A DNA stretch of 64,000 bases from Bryobacteraceae bacterium. Lineage in GTDB: Bacteria > Acidobacteriota > Terriglobia > Bryobacterales > Bryobacteraceae. The notes beneath the pieces are model-generated. The model was not told where the DNA came from and made no database searches. It saw only the letters and a program-made list of their open reading frames with translations. The stretch lies in the NCBI GenBank assembly GCA_025056865.1, contig JANWVO010000052.1, positions 248,001-312,000 of the forward strand, read 5' to 3'. Made by a program: the position numbers and the translations under genes. Within the stretch, counting starts at the first letter, position 1. Each line of letters begins with the position of its first letter. This document shows positions 46,223 through 55,953 of this stretch, one piece after another.

Positions 46223-46777
46223 CAATAGCCGCGGCATCATCTGGTCCTGCCTGCCCTCGAGGCTGCTGCATGACGATCGTCCCAAAATCTGTCCCGAAAA
46301 AATTGGGCGCAGTGCATCGCGACGATCCATGAACTCACGCAACCAATCTGAGAGACCGCAGATCCAGCACCTCGGACGTCCAGCGACTTCTCTAGTCTGC
46401 GGGGGTAAGTACGAGATATTGTCAAAAGCCTTCTGGCAGAAGACGTACCGGAACGGGCATCGGTACGGCTCTCACCCGCAACTGCGGACCGTTTCGACAG
46501 TCAAAGGTACACCGACTCGCTGCTTTTGGCTCGCCGGCAACAGAGTTCACGCGCACAGCACGGGCATCTCGAAGAGGGATGGTGATCTGCTGGGTTCAAT
46601 CCATCGCGCTGGGTCCGGGTGAGACACACGATTCACCTTTTCATCTGCGATTCAAACCCGACGCCCCCTGCATGCTTTCAAAATGGTGACATCACACGGC
46701 GTTGAAGATCGTTGGGACGACAGGAATCCGAGATGTAACCTCGAGCGAACACCGAGACTGCTTCCGCCGACGCGCAG
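46223..46777. other. Gene-poor region between the IS and cobQ
   Basis: About 550 bases of AT-richer DNA with no supported gene. A 138-codon open frame on the plus strand begins inside the IS end and has no family-like sequence. It is probably decayed mobile DNA, and it forms the 3' flank of the cobalamin operon. No clear terminator hairpin for cobQ was found. Confidence 0.45.
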
Positions 46778-48253
46778 TCAATCGTGGCAGGAGGCTTGGA
46801 TTGCGTCTTGCAGGTACAGATCCCGGAACAAAGGGGCATGGCGATCAAACCATGAGGCAAGACTCTCCGCTATCCGCTCAAATGGCGGGTCCGAACTGGG
46901 CTGGAGCCCGGTAACGCGGGTGAGAAACTCCGGGCAGCGCAGAGCGCCATGCAGATACGTGCCTATGAGCCGTTCTAAACGCACGCCCTCGGTTCGCCCG
47001 TCCTCCAGCGTGAACAGAGGAGGCAGTTGTTCTAAGAGAATTGTCTGGCCCATGTGTATCTCGTAACCCTCCACCCTGACGCCCTCGATCGTAATTGCAG
47101 ACCTGCGGCAAACCTGTTTCTCCGGATTCATAACGGTCACAGCCGGAACCAGCGCCAACCCGTGCACGCATGCAGGACGACCGTCCAAGCCATGAGGATC
47201 CTCGATTCTCTCGCCGAGCATCTGGAACCCGCCACAAACTCCGATAACGCGAGCGCCGGCGGCATACTGGGCCAGAATCCATCGATCCAGATCTTGCTCA
47301 CGAAGCCAGACGAGGTCGGCTATTGTGCTTTTCGAGCCAGGTAGGATCACGATGTCAAATTGGTGGTCTACAGGTCTGTCGATCCACACTGCTTCGCTGA
47401 TCAGTTCGAAGTCTGTCGAGTTAGAGATCCGCGGGAGCCTAACGATCGCGCAGCGAGCCTCCGGCGGCACTGAACCGGAGGGAGGCGGAACAGACAGGCT
47501 GTCTTCGGCTTCCAGCCGAATGGAGCTGTCATACGGGAAGACCCCCAGGCAGGGCAGTCCGGTGGCCTGTTCCAGGAACGCTCTGCCCTCCTCGAACAGA
47601 GACGGATCGCCGCGGAACCGATTGATTGCGATGGAGCGGACCATGGCTCTGTCTGGCGGCTCGAGCAAGTGGAGGGTGCCGAGGATCGAAGCGAAAACTC
47701 CGCCGCGTTCGATGTCCGCCACGATCAGGGTGGGAGCCCCAACCCGGCGCGCGAATCCGAAGTTCACAAGGTCGTACCGCGTAAGGTTGACTTCTGCCAC
47801 ACTGCCTGCACCCTCTATGACGATGAAGTCGAACCGGGTGGCCAGCTCTGCCCAGGCGCGCAGGACCTCTTCGAGCAGGATGTCGTGGTATTGGTAATAC
47901 TCGCGAGCCCTGACCGTCTTCCAGACTTTCCCCCGCACGACAACCTGGCACAAGGATTCGCCAGAGGGTTTCAGCAGGATCGGATTCATCGCCGTTTCCG
48001 GCTCCAGGCCGCACGCCCATGCCTGAACGACCTGCGCCCGGCCGATTTCCCCGCCATCGATGCTTGGGTAAGAATTGTTCGACATATTCTGCGCCTTGAA
48101 TGGCGCTACACGGAACCCGTGGCGCCTCAGCCATGCGCAGATGGCGGTGCAGAACCAGCTTTTCCCGACGTGAGAGGCAGTACCGCCGACGAAGATGCTC
48201 CCCGCAGGGGGGCGAACAAATCGTGCCGCGGATGCCGCCGAAAGGCGTTTCAT
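46778..48253 (-). CDS. cobQ: Cobyric acid synthase
   Basis: A 491-residue glutamine-dependent amidotransferase that amidates adenosylcobyrinic acid a,c-diamide to adenosylcobyric acid. The N-terminal synthetase has a P-loop-like GGTASHVGKSWF and FKAQNMSNNSY. The C-terminal class I GATase-like domain has the nucleophile Cys340 in GVCGGFQMLGE and the HMGQT and YLHG segments. It is the last gene of the riboswitch operon and overlaps the chelatase gene by four bases. Upstream a,c-diamide synthase (CobB/CbiA) is not in the window. Confidence 0.94.
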   Translation of the reverse strand: MKRLSAASAARFVRPPAGSIFVGGTASHVGKSWFCTAICAWLRRHGFRVAPFKAQNMSNNSYPSIDGGEIGRAQVVQAWACGLEPETAMNPILLKPSGESLCQVVVRGKVWKTVRAREYYQYHDILLEEVLRAWAELATRFDFIVIEGAGSVAEVNLTRYDLVNFGFARRVGAPTLIVADIERGGVFASILGTLHLLEPPDRAMVRSIAINRFRGDPSLFEEGRAFLEQATGLPCLGVFPYDSSIRLEAEDSLSVPPPSGSVPPEARCAIVRLPRISNSTDFELISEAVWIDRPVDHQFDIVILPGSKSTIADLVWLREQDLDRWILAQYAAGARVIGVCGGFQMLGERIEDPHGLDGRPACVHGLALVPAVTVMNPEKQVCRRSAITIEGVRVEGYEIHMGQTILLEQLPPLFTLEDGRTEGVRLERLIGTYLHGALRCPEFLTRVTGLQPSSDPPFERIAESLASWFDRHAPLFRDLYLQDAIQASCHD

Positions 48254-49947
48254 GGACGGCGGGCTCCTGCGCTTCGATGCCCGGGTAAATGAAGAAGCTT
48301 TTCCGTGGAGCAGTCCTCCAGTCGGATCATGGTCCCCCGCAAGGCTTCGGCAAGTTCAGCCAGCCGGGGTTCGCCTTCGGAAGAGCAGTCGATAATGAGC
48401 GCTGGGCATTCGAGTTTCGAGGCTTCCTGGAGAGCCTCCTGCCAAGGATCTGCGCCATGCAGCGCGACGTTCGCCTGCCCGTCGGTGAACAGAATCAGGC
48501 ACAGCCCGTCCTGCGGATATGAGCTGGCCAGGTGGAGTGCATGTGCAAGCGGCGTGCGCCCGCCGCACGGCACATATTCCAGATGCTGGCGCGCGAGTTC
48601 GGCATCCCTGCATGGGGGCAGCAAAATCCGGGCTTCTCCGCCCCGAAACGTGATCACGCTGACCTCGCAACCCTGCTGCGAGGATTGTTGCAGCAGGCCG
48701 ATGGCGAGCCCCTTGGCGGCGCTGATTCTGCGGCGGGCCGCGAGAGAGCCGCTGCAGTCGAGAACAAACAGAAAACAGCGGGCCTCAGGACGCAGCCTGC
48801 TGCGCACGACCAGGTGGTCTGCGTCCAGCCGCGGACTTGCCGTTGCGGCCGTGGCCTTGCGGATGCTGGCAAAGATGTCCATGGGGCCTGTAGGAAGTGC
48901 AGCCGATGGTGCCGCGCCAGAGGCAGCCGCCGAGCCGCCGGCATCCCGGCTCGCCCTGCCATCTCCGCCGCCCGGGGCGCGCACCTGCGGTGCGGCAACA
49001 GGGTCTGGCAGGAACACGCGTTCCTCCGGATTGGAGCCGCCGCGCCCCTCATCGCCACGCGGGAGGGCAGGCGGTGGAGGAGACGGTCTTTGGCGTGAGG
49101 CGGCGATGCGCTGCCGATGCAACAGGATCAACGGCGCCACGCGCTCAACGTCCTCAGGCGTAGCCTCTTCCCGCTGCTCCAGCGCCGCCAGAGCTCGGGC
49201 AGCCCGATGCATGGCCAGGTCGGCGCGAAGAGAGAGAACGCCATTAGCGGCAGCCGTTGCGGCGATATGGCGCGCTACGGCTTCCGGCACCCGGATGTTC
49301 CCAAGCCGCCCGCGTGAGCTCTGAACTTTTTGACGAAGGGCCGCTTCACTGGGAGCGAATCGGCCGCAGAAAACCGTGGGGCTTCCATCAAACTCCTCCC
49401 GCATTTTGACGATTTGCATACGCAATTCCGGATCAACCGGCGCGTGCACTTCGGCGGACAGAGCAAAGCGATCCAGCAACTGAGGCCTAAGGGTGCCTTC
49501 TTCAGGGTTCATCGTCCCCAGAAGGACGAACTGCGCCTCCGTGAGCATCGAGAAGCCGTCCCTCTCCAGCCGGTAAGCGCCAGTGGCAAGGACGTCGAGC
49601 AGAGCGTCGGTCATCGGGGCTGGCAGCAGGTTGACTTCGTCAATGAACAGGACGCCCCCGTGCGCGCTCTGCACAAGGCCCGGCTTCAGGCGCGCCTGAC
49701 CCGAGAAGGCGGCTTCCAAGTCAATTCCTCCGAGCAGGCGCTCTTCGGTCACTCCGACCGGCACTTCAACGAACGGCGCCTTGCCGGGCAGCAATTGCGC
49801 GAGCGCACGCGCAGCGGTCGACTTTCCTGAGCCCTTCTCGCCAAATATCAGCACGCCGAGCCGCCAATCGACGGCTGCCAACAGAAGAGCCAGCTTGAGC
49901 GGCTCCATTCCGACCAAAGCGGGAAAAGGATAAACGGATTGGCTCAT
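48250..49947 (-). CDS. Cobaltochelatase AAA+/vWA subunit (ChlI-ChlD fusion type)
   Basis: A 565-residue ATPase partner for CobN. The AAA+ module has Walker A GEKGSGKST (36-44), Walker B VLFIDEVNLL (99-108) and MNPEEGTLRPQLLDRF; a Pro/Gly/Ala-rich linker (about 286-356) follows; then a von Willebrand A domain with MIDAS motif LDCSGS (396-401) and LFTDGQ. Unlike many ChlD proteins the Walker motifs are intact, so one protein can supply both the I and D roles. Magnesium chelatase is unlikely because no chlorophyll gene is present and cobN is adjacent (four-base overlap). Confidence 0.88.
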   Translation of the reverse strand: MSQSVYPFPALVGMEPLKLALLLAAVDWRLGVLIFGEKGSGKSTAARALAQLLPGKAPFVEVPVGVTEERLLGGIDLEAAFSGQARLKPGLVQSAHGGVLFIDEVNLLPAPMTDALLDVLATGAYRLERDGFSMLTEAQFVLLGTMNPEEGTLRPQLLDRFALSAEVHAPVDPELRMQIVKMREEFDGSPTVFCGRFAPSEAALRQKVQSSRGRLGNIRVPEAVARHIAATAAANGVLSLRADLAMHRAARALAALEQREEATPEDVERVAPLILLHRQRIAASRQRPSPPPPALPRGDEGRGGSNPEERVFLPDPVAAPQVRAPGGGDGRASRDAGGSAAASGAAPSAALPTGPMDIFASIRKATAATASPRLDADHLVVRSRLRPEARCFLFVLDCSGSLAARRRISAAKGLAIGLLQQSSQQGCEVSVITFRGGEARILLPPCRDAELARQHLEYVPCGGRTPLAHALHLASSYPQDGLCLILFTDGQANVALHGADPWQEALQEASKLECPALIIDCSSEGEPRLAELAEALRGTMIRLEDCSTEKLLHLPGHRSAGARRP

Positions 49948-52900
49948 GCGCGCCCCCCGGTTTCGCTGGCAGCCTCCACCGCCGTTTCAGCCTGCCGGGC
50001 TGCATCTTGCAGCGCCTCCAGAAGCGAGGGATCCGGCGTCTGCCACAGTCCCCGCTCGGCAGCCTCTTGCAGCCGCCTGACAATCGATTCGAGCGCCCAC
50101 GGATTGGAATGCAGAAGGAACGCCTGCATGCCTTCATCCAGGGCGTAACGCTGGGCCAAGCCGGTCCAGACAAAGTCGGGAATGATTTCGGCAGTGGCGT
50201 CGAATCCGAAAATGTAGTCGACCGTCGCGGCCAATTCCTGAGCGCCTTTGAATCCATGACGCTGCATGGCAGCGAGCCATTTCGGGTTGACAACCCGTGT
50301 CCGGTACACCCGCAAAACCTCTTCGCGAAGATCACGCACGCGAACCGCCTCCGGCCGGGATGTGTCCCCAAACCAGGCTTTCGGCTTTTTGCCGGTCAGC
50401 GAGCGGATGGATGCCACCAGTCCGCCGTGGAACTGGAAATAGTCGTCCGAATCAAAGATGTCATGCTCCCGGTTGTCCTGATTGTGCAATGCCACCTGCA
50501 CCGTGCCCAGGCGCTGTTCAAGGAGCTCGCGGGCCTCAACGCCCTCCATGTCCCGTCCGTAAGCGTATCCTCCCCACTGGATGTAGATCTCGGCCAGGTC
50601 AGCGGCGTCTGACCAGTTCCCCGTCTCGATGGCAGAGAGCAGGCCGCAGCCGTAGGAGCCCGGCTTCGAGCCGAAGATGCGCGCTCTAGCTTGGCGTTCG
50701 GCCTCTTCGGCCGGCAGGTCCCGGCATTGGTCCAGAAACTCGAGCCTGTGTTTACGGGGGAAGTTGGCTTCGGGAGGCTCTTCGAGCGACATGGCCAGCT
50801 CCACGGCTTCGTCGAGAAGCGCAACGAGATGGGGAAAAGCGTCGCGAAAGAAGCCGGAGATGCGCATGACCACGTCAATGCGCGGGCGGCCGAGCTCATC
50901 CAACGGAACCGGCTCCAGACGCTCGATGGAGCGGGAAACGGGATGCCAGACCGGCCGGATGCCCAGCAGAGCCAGCACCTGGGCGGCATCATCGCCCTGG
51001 GTGCGCATTTGGGAGGTGCCCCAGAGCGTGATCGCCACGGTTTCGGGCCACTGGCCCTCTTCATTCCTGTAGCGATCGGCGACCTGGGCAGCGAGTTGCT
51101 TGCCCACCTCCCAGGCGACTGGGGAGGGCAGATTGCGCGGATCCACGGCGTAGAAATTCCGGCCCGTTGGCAGAAGCCAAGCGGCTCCGCGCGTCGGGGC
51201 TCCGGACGGGCCCGGCGGAACGAAGCCTCCATCCAGGCCCAGGAGAAGATGCTCGACTTCGTCCGTGCATTTCTCCAGCGAAGGCGCGATCTGGTCGCAG
51301 ACACGACGCATCGCCTGTTGCAAGGAATCGCTTCCGCCGCAGGGCAGTTGCTCTAAAATCCGCGGAATGGCGGACGGCGAGAAACCCTCGCGTTCAAGCG
51401 CTTCCAACAATTCCACCGATTTTTGTTCCGCCGCCTCCAACAGGTCGGCGTGGCTGAAGCACCGACGGCCGAAGAGAGAAACTTGCGCAGGCAGCCGCGT
51501 GCCCGGCTGGCGGCCCAGCTCAGCGTAGTCGTAGCCATGCATGCGGAGCAGCGAGCCGGGCAGGCTGGGAACCGGCCCGTTCGGCAGACGGGTCAGCGAA
51601 AGCAGCATCTCGGGCAGCGGAGGCATCTGACCGAGAATGTGCAGCCCGTCGCGGATCTGGGCCAGGCCCAGCTCGCAGAGATAGCCGTCCAGGTCCTGGA
51701 TCAGATGCGAAACTTCCATGCCGCTCATGCCCGCCAGCGTGGCGGGCACTCCATCTTCGGTCAACTGCTCGTCCCATTCATGCTTGTGGTCGCCGTGATC
51801 CTGCCGGAGGCGGGCCCGAAGGTCCAGATCCTGATCGAGTTCCGTTTGACGGATCAACTCCCAGATCCTTTTCTGGATGGCCGGAAGCTTGGCCGGATCG
51901 ATTGCCTCCAGCGCATAGTATTCGTTGACGAGCTGATTCAGTTCCGCCAGCGGGCCGTAGGTCTCCGCCCGTGTCATCGGCGGGGTCATGTGGTCCACAA
52001 TGACGGCGTGCGCGCGGCGCTTGGCCTGGCAACCCTCGCCCGGGTCATTGATGATGAATGGGTAGAAAAGCGGCAGCGAACCGAGCGCCAGCTCCGGAAA
52101 GCATCGCGAAGAGAGTCCGACCCCCTTGCCGGGAAGCCATTCCAGGGTTCCGTGCTTGCCGAGCTGAATGGCGGCGCAGGCGCCGAACCCGCCCTGTTCT
52201 GGGGGAGCTTCCAACCAGCGGTAGAACGCCAAGTAATGATGCGTTGGCGGCAGATCCGGCGTGTGGTAAATGGCGTCGGGATCGAGATTGTAGCCGCGCG
52301 GTGGTTGCAATGCCACGAGCACGTTGCCCAACTGAACTGCCGAGAACAAGTAGCTGCCGCCGCAGCGGTAGGGGCAATTGGGCTCCTCAAGCGGCGGACC
52401 CCATTGTTTTTCAATCCGCTGTCTCACGTTTTCGGGCAGTTTGCAGTACCAGTTCTGGTAGGCGGCTCCCGCCAGGCGGAACGGAGTCAGCTCGTCGAGC
52501 GGATGGGTCGCGTCATATGAGCCCCGCGCCAATACGAAGTGCATCAGTTCCACGGGATCTTCCGGCCACGGCTCGACCTGATACCCGCGGCTGCGCAGTG
52601 CGGCGAGAATGACAGCAAGGCTCGCGGGAGTGTCCAGACCGACCGCCTCGCCAGCCTTGACGGTCCGTGCCGACGAGCAATTGAGGATGATCGCAATGCG
52701 CTTCTGGTCGGCGGGCAGCGTTCGCAGCCGGACCATGGCTGCCGCCAGGGAGGCAACCTGCGAGCAACGGTCCTCGACAGGCTGATAAATCGGCGCCGGG
52801 ATCTCGGGGGACCGCTCCTTGAAAGAAATCGGCACGGTCGTGATGCGGCCGTCAAGCTCCGGCAGCGCCACGTGGATGGCGGTTTCCAGCGGCGAGAGGC

Positions 52901-54212
52901 CTGTTTTGGAGAGAGACCAGATCGATTCCGGCATGCTGGCCGGAATCGCCTGCAGCACGGGCGCTCCCAGTTCTTCGAACACAGATGGGAGGTCTGGCCG
53001 ATGCACGGCGCCGCGGTTGTGAGCGAAAGCCAGCGTGGAAATGATGATCTCCGCGCGGCCGGCGAGAAGCTCAAGCGCCGGGGGCAGTGTTTCCCGCGGT
53101 CCCGTCAAGCTTGACGTGTAGATGCAAAGCGGCGTAAAACCTTCCAGCTCGAGCGCCTCCGAGAGGGCGTCGATGAAGAAAGTGTTCCCGCTGAGCAGGT
53201 GTGCGCGGTAGAAGAGCACGGCGGCAGCCGGGCGCCCTGGAGTGGTCCTCTGCAGCCAGTCCTCAAGCGTGGGGTTTTCGACATCCGGCAAATAGATGCC
53301 CGTGTCGGGCGTGGCGACGGGGGGCAGCGCTCCAAATGCCGTGCCGAGCAGTTCATCCGAGCAAAGCTTGAACGCCTCTGCCACGTTCCCAGGTCCGCCG
53401 GCCAGAAGATAGGCGGAGAGCCTGTGCAACAGGGCTGCCGGCACGGTAGAATCGCGTTCCAGCCGTGCGTCGGGATCGCCCGGACCGCTCAGCAAAAGCA
53501 AATGACAGCGCCCGCGGCGCGCCTGTTCCTGCAGTCGATCCCAGCCGGGAATGCGCTCGGGCGCCCCGTGGAGCCGGGCAACGATTGCGGCGGCGCGCCC
53601 TGCCGGCCCCGCCAGCAGCGATTCCATGACGCGGTCCTCACGGATGGCTCCGAGCGAAAACCCATGGACTTCCAGGCCCGGCGGCAGCAGGCTGCGGGCG
53701 CGCTCGAGCGCCAGAAGATCGGTATCGGCATGCGTGAAAAAGGCGATCAGGGGTGATTCCGCAGGCCCGGTCTCCGCTGGCTCCGGTTCCGGATGCGGCC
53801 GTGCTTCCCAGTCGTAATACTGAAACAGGAAGGGAGCAAGGTCCGGAGGCGGCGGCAACACGCGGTCGGCGGCGAGCATTTGCTCGACGTAATCGAACAG
53901 CGATCTCACCTGCCATTCCGCAGCAAAAGAGTGGAACCAGAAGGAACGCCCGCCAAAGAGTAGGCAGACGACATTGGCCAGCGGGCAGGGACCGAGGCAT
54001 CCGGCTTTCGTCAGGTGCACGACGTTCCGCATCCTGCGCCGGAGCCATTCCTGCTTGTAGAGTTCGGCCGGAACGGCAGGGAAGCCGCGGTCCACCCTCC
54101 CGCAACAGCAGCCGTAGTGGCAGAACAGGATGTGGGCGCGCTTCTGGACCAGTTGAATCATGCGGCCGTCGCTGCGCGCCACCCTCTGGCGATACGGGCT
54201 CGTGTAGCTCAA
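49944..54212 (-). CDS. cobN: Cobaltochelatase CobN with N-terminal ferredoxin-like domain
   Basis: A 1422-residue protein. Residues 27-115 form a thioredoxin-like [2Fe-2S] domain with Cys31/35/36/37 and Cys72/76 (LTKAGCLGPCPLANVVC), similar to CbiW-type ferredoxins found in cobalamin operons. The rest is the CobN/BchH subunit that inserts Co2+ into hydrogenobyrinic acid diamide: ALQPPRGYNLDPDAIY, AAIQLGKHGTLEWLPGKG and WGTSQMRTQGDDAAQVLALL. The start is TTG at 54212 with GGAGG five bases before it, overlapping the permease stop (TTGA); an ATG at 54161 lacks such a site. The fused domain may carry electrons or hold iron-sulfur for metal reduction. Confidence 0.9.
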   Translation of the reverse strand: MSYTSPYRQRVARSDGRMIQLVQKRAHILFCHYGCCCGRVDRGFPAVPAELYKQEWLRRRMRNVVHLTKAGCLGPCPLANVVCLLFGGRSFWFHSFAAEWQVRSLFDYVEQMLAADRVLPPPPDLAPFLFQYYDWEARPHPEPEPAETGPAESPLIAFFTHADTDLLALERARSLLPPGLEVHGFSLGAIREDRVMESLLAGPAGRAAAIVARLHGAPERIPGWDRLQEQARRGRCHLLLLSGPGDPDARLERDSTVPAALLHRLSAYLLAGGPGNVAEAFKLCSDELLGTAFGALPPVATPDTGIYLPDVENPTLEDWLQRTTPGRPAAAVLFYRAHLLSGNTFFIDALSEALELEGFTPLCIYTSSLTGPRETLPPALELLAGRAEIIISTLAFAHNRGAVHRPDLPSVFEELGAPVLQAIPASMPESIWSLSKTGLSPLETAIHVALPELDGRITTVPISFKERSPEIPAPIYQPVEDRCSQVASLAAAMVRLRTLPADQKRIAIILNCSSARTVKAGEAVGLDTPASLAVILAALRSRGYQVEPWPEDPVELMHFVLARGSYDATHPLDELTPFRLAGAAYQNWYCKLPENVRQRIEKQWGPPLEEPNCPYRCGGSYLFSAVQLGNVLVALQPPRGYNLDPDAIYHTPDLPPTHHYLAFYRWLEAPPEQGGFGACAAIQLGKHGTLEWLPGKGVGLSSRCFPELALGSLPLFYPFIINDPGEGCQAKRRAHAVIVDHMTPPMTRAETYGPLAELNQLVNEYYALEAIDPAKLPAIQKRIWELIRQTELDQDLDLRARLRQDHGDHKHEWDEQLTEDGVPATLAGMSGMEVSHLIQDLDGYLCELGLAQIRDGLHILGQMPPLPEMLLSLTRLPNGPVPSLPGSLLRMHGYDYAELGRQPGTRLPAQVSLFGRRCFSHADLLEAAEQKSVELLEALEREGFSPSAIPRILEQLPCGGSDSLQQAMRRVCDQIAPSLEKCTDEVEHLLLGLDGGFVPPGPSGAPTRGAAWLLPTGRNFYAVDPRNLPSPVAWEVGKQLAAQVADRYRNEEGQWPETVAITLWGTSQMRTQGDDAAQVLALLGIRPVWHPVSRSIERLEPVPLDELGRPRIDVVMRISGFFRDAFPHLVALLDEAVELAMSLEEPPEANFPRKHRLEFLDQCRDLPAEEAERQARARIFGSKPGSYGCGLLSAIETGNWSDAADLAEIYIQWGGYAYGRDMEGVEARELLEQRLGTVQVALHNQDNREHDIFDSDDYFQFHGGLVASIRSLTGKKPKAWFGDTSRPEAVRVRDLREEVLRVYRTRVVNPKWLAAMQRHGFKGAQELAATVDYIFGFDATAEIIPDFVWTGLAQRYALDEGMQAFLLHSNPWALESIVRRLQEAAERGLWQTPDPSLLEALQDAARQAETAVEAASETGGRA

Positions 54213-55201
54213 AATCGCCTCCAGATCATCCAGATCAGATACGGGCCGCCGATGAAAGCCATGACGGCGCCCGTCGGCAGCTCAGCCGGCGCGGTGAGCG
54301 TGCGGGCCAGCGCATCGGCCAGCGCGAGCAGAAGCCCGCCGCCCAGAAAACTGCATGGCAGAAGAATGCGGTGATCGGCGCTCAGCAGGCCGCGCACAAG
54401 ATGCGGGACAATCAGGCCCACGAAACCGATGGGACCGGCCAGTGAGACGGCGGAAGCGGTCAGGACGGACCCGATGATGAAGCCTGTCAGAAGCACGCGG
54501 CGGGGGTTGGCGCCGCGGGTAGCAGCCCATTCCTCCCCCATCGCGATCAGGTTTAGATCTCGGGCCTGTTTGACCAGAACCGTGAGCCCTGCCCCGCCGA
54601 CGGCCGCCAGCGCTCCAACCGCCGCCGGTCGGACGGCGTCAATGGAACCGATCAGCCACTGCGTCACGGAGATGGAGCGATGCTCGCGAGCCGAGCCGAT
54701 GACAGCCAGCGTTGCTGCAGAAAAGACGGCGTTCAGCGAGATCCCTGCTAGCAGCATGCGGAGCGAGGACATGCGGCCGCCGCTGCGCCCCAGCCCCGCA
54801 ACCAGCGCCGTCACAGCGGCCGCCCCGGCAAGCGCTGCCAGCCAGCTCACTGGCAGGCCGGCCCAATAGTCGACTCCGGCTGCAGTGGCCAGCGCGACGG
54901 CAAAGGAGGCGCCGGAAGCGATTCCGAGCGTGTACGGCGTTGCAAGAGACTCGCGCAACAGGGCCTGGAGCACGGCGCCGGCAGTTCCAAGGCAGCCTCC
55001 CACAAGAAGAGCCAGCAGCGTTCTTGGAATCCTCAACTCCATAAAGATGAGCCGGTCCGGCTCGTATCCGGCCAGCGCCCGAATCGGATTGACCGGTGCG
55101 GAGCCGAACCACGGCAATGCCAGAGCGGCGAGCACGTACAATGCCGCCAGCGCGGCCACGGCCTTCTCCGGCTGCCGCCGGGGGCTCAATACGAGACCCA
55201 C
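54209..55201 (-). CDS. BtuC-type ABC transporter permease (second set)
   Basis: A 330-residue FecCD/BtuC-family permease with about ten helices. Typical segments are LRIPRTLLALLVGGCLGTAG, LATPYTLGIASGASF and LAGPIGFVGLIVPHLVRGLL. It would carry cobalamin or a corrinoid across the inner membrane with the ATPase and binding protein just upstream. The start is GTG at 55201, with GGAGG six bases upstream, overlapping the ATPase gene by 16 bases. Its stop overlaps the cobN start. Confidence 0.9.
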   Translation of the reverse strand: MGLVLSPRRQPEKAVAALAALYVLAALALPWFGSAPVNPIRALAGYEPDRLIFMELRIPRTLLALLVGGCLGTAGAVLQALLRESLATPYTLGIASGASFAVALATAAGVDYWAGLPVSWLAALAGAAAVTALVAGLGRSGGRMSSLRMLLAGISLNAVFSAATLAVIGSAREHRSISVTQWLIGSIDAVRPAAVGALAAVGGAGLTVLVKQARDLNLIAMGEEWAATRGANPRRVLLTGFIIGSVLTASAVSLAGPIGFVGLIVPHLVRGLLSADHRILLPCSFLGGGLLLALADALARTLTAPAELPTGAVMAFIGGPYLIWMIWRRF

Positions 55202-55953
55202 GCCTTTCCTCCGCAACCGAAGCTGATTTGCAACCGCGCACTCAGCCGGTTGAGCCAGGAAGCATCCGCCCAGGCCTGTTTGGCGGAAAGGTCCGCCGCG
55301 ATGCCTCCATCTTCGACGACGAGGAGCCGCGAACAGTACCGCAGGGCGAGGTTCAAATCGTGCATGACAACGATCACCAGCCGCCCGCGGTCGCACTCTT
55401 GGCGCAACAGCTCCATCAGATCCAGTTGGTGATCGATGTCCAGCGAGGCCGCTGGCTCGTCCAGCAGCATCGCGCGAGCACTTTGCGCCAGGCAGGAGGC
55501 GAGCAATGCGCGCTGCCGCTCCCCGCCGCTTAATGCCGAGATCCGGCGGTCCCGGAGAGGATCGAGGCCAAGCCTTGCCATGGCTTCCAGGCAGGCCTGC
55601 CTGTCGCATGCGGATTCAAACCATCCCTCGGCGCTCGCGTAGCGGCCCATCAACACAACCTGTTCTACCGTGAACCCAAGGCCACCGGGTGCAGTCTGCG
55701 GCAGATGAGAAATCCAGGCCGCACGCCGGCGGGCCGGCATGGCGCCGAGAGGACGTCCCGCTAGCAGCACTTCGCCCGACCGCGGCTCCAGCAGACCGGC
55801 CATCAAGTTCAGCAGCGTCGATTTCCCGCTTCCGTTGCGGCCCACAATTGCGATGAACTCTCCCTCTCCCGCGCGGACGTGAACGTCGGTCAACGCTGTT
55901 TTCGCACCATAGGAAAAGCACACGCCGCGCGCTTGCAGCAGGGGCTGGCTCAT
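55186..55953 (-). CDS. BtuD-type ABC transporter ATPase (second set)
   Basis: A 255-residue ATPase of the FecE/BtuD family. Walker A is GRNGSGKST, the signature is LSGGERQRALLA, Walker B is AMLLDEPAASLD and the switch His is in VVMHDLNLALRY. ATG at 55953 begins the ATPase fold; the longer open frame upstream belongs to the binding-protein gene on the same strand. It overlaps the binding-protein gene by four bases. Confidence 0.92.
   Translation of the reverse strand: MSQPLLQARGVCFSYGAKTALTDVHVRAGEGEFIAIVGRNGSGKSTLLNLMAGLLEPRSGEVLLAGRPLGAMPARRRAAWISHLPQTAPGGLGFTVEQVVLMGRYASAEGWFESACDRQACLEAMARLGLDPLRDRRISALSGGERQRALLASCLAQSARAMLLDEPAASLDIDHQLDLMELLRQECDRGRLVIVVMHDLNLALRYCSRLLVVEDGGIAADLSAKQAWADASWLNRLSARLQISFGCGGKAWVSY

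Noticed and set aside
46206-46622. A 138-codon plus-strand frame after the IS
   Set aside because: It begins inside the IS terminal repeat, has no recognisable family and no ribosome site; treated as non-coding debris.
48250-54212. Magnesium chelatase for bacteriochlorophyll
   Set aside because: CobN/BchH similarity could suggest it, but there are no other chlorophyll genes and the transcript is under a cobalamin riboswitch with cobQ and BtuFCD genes.
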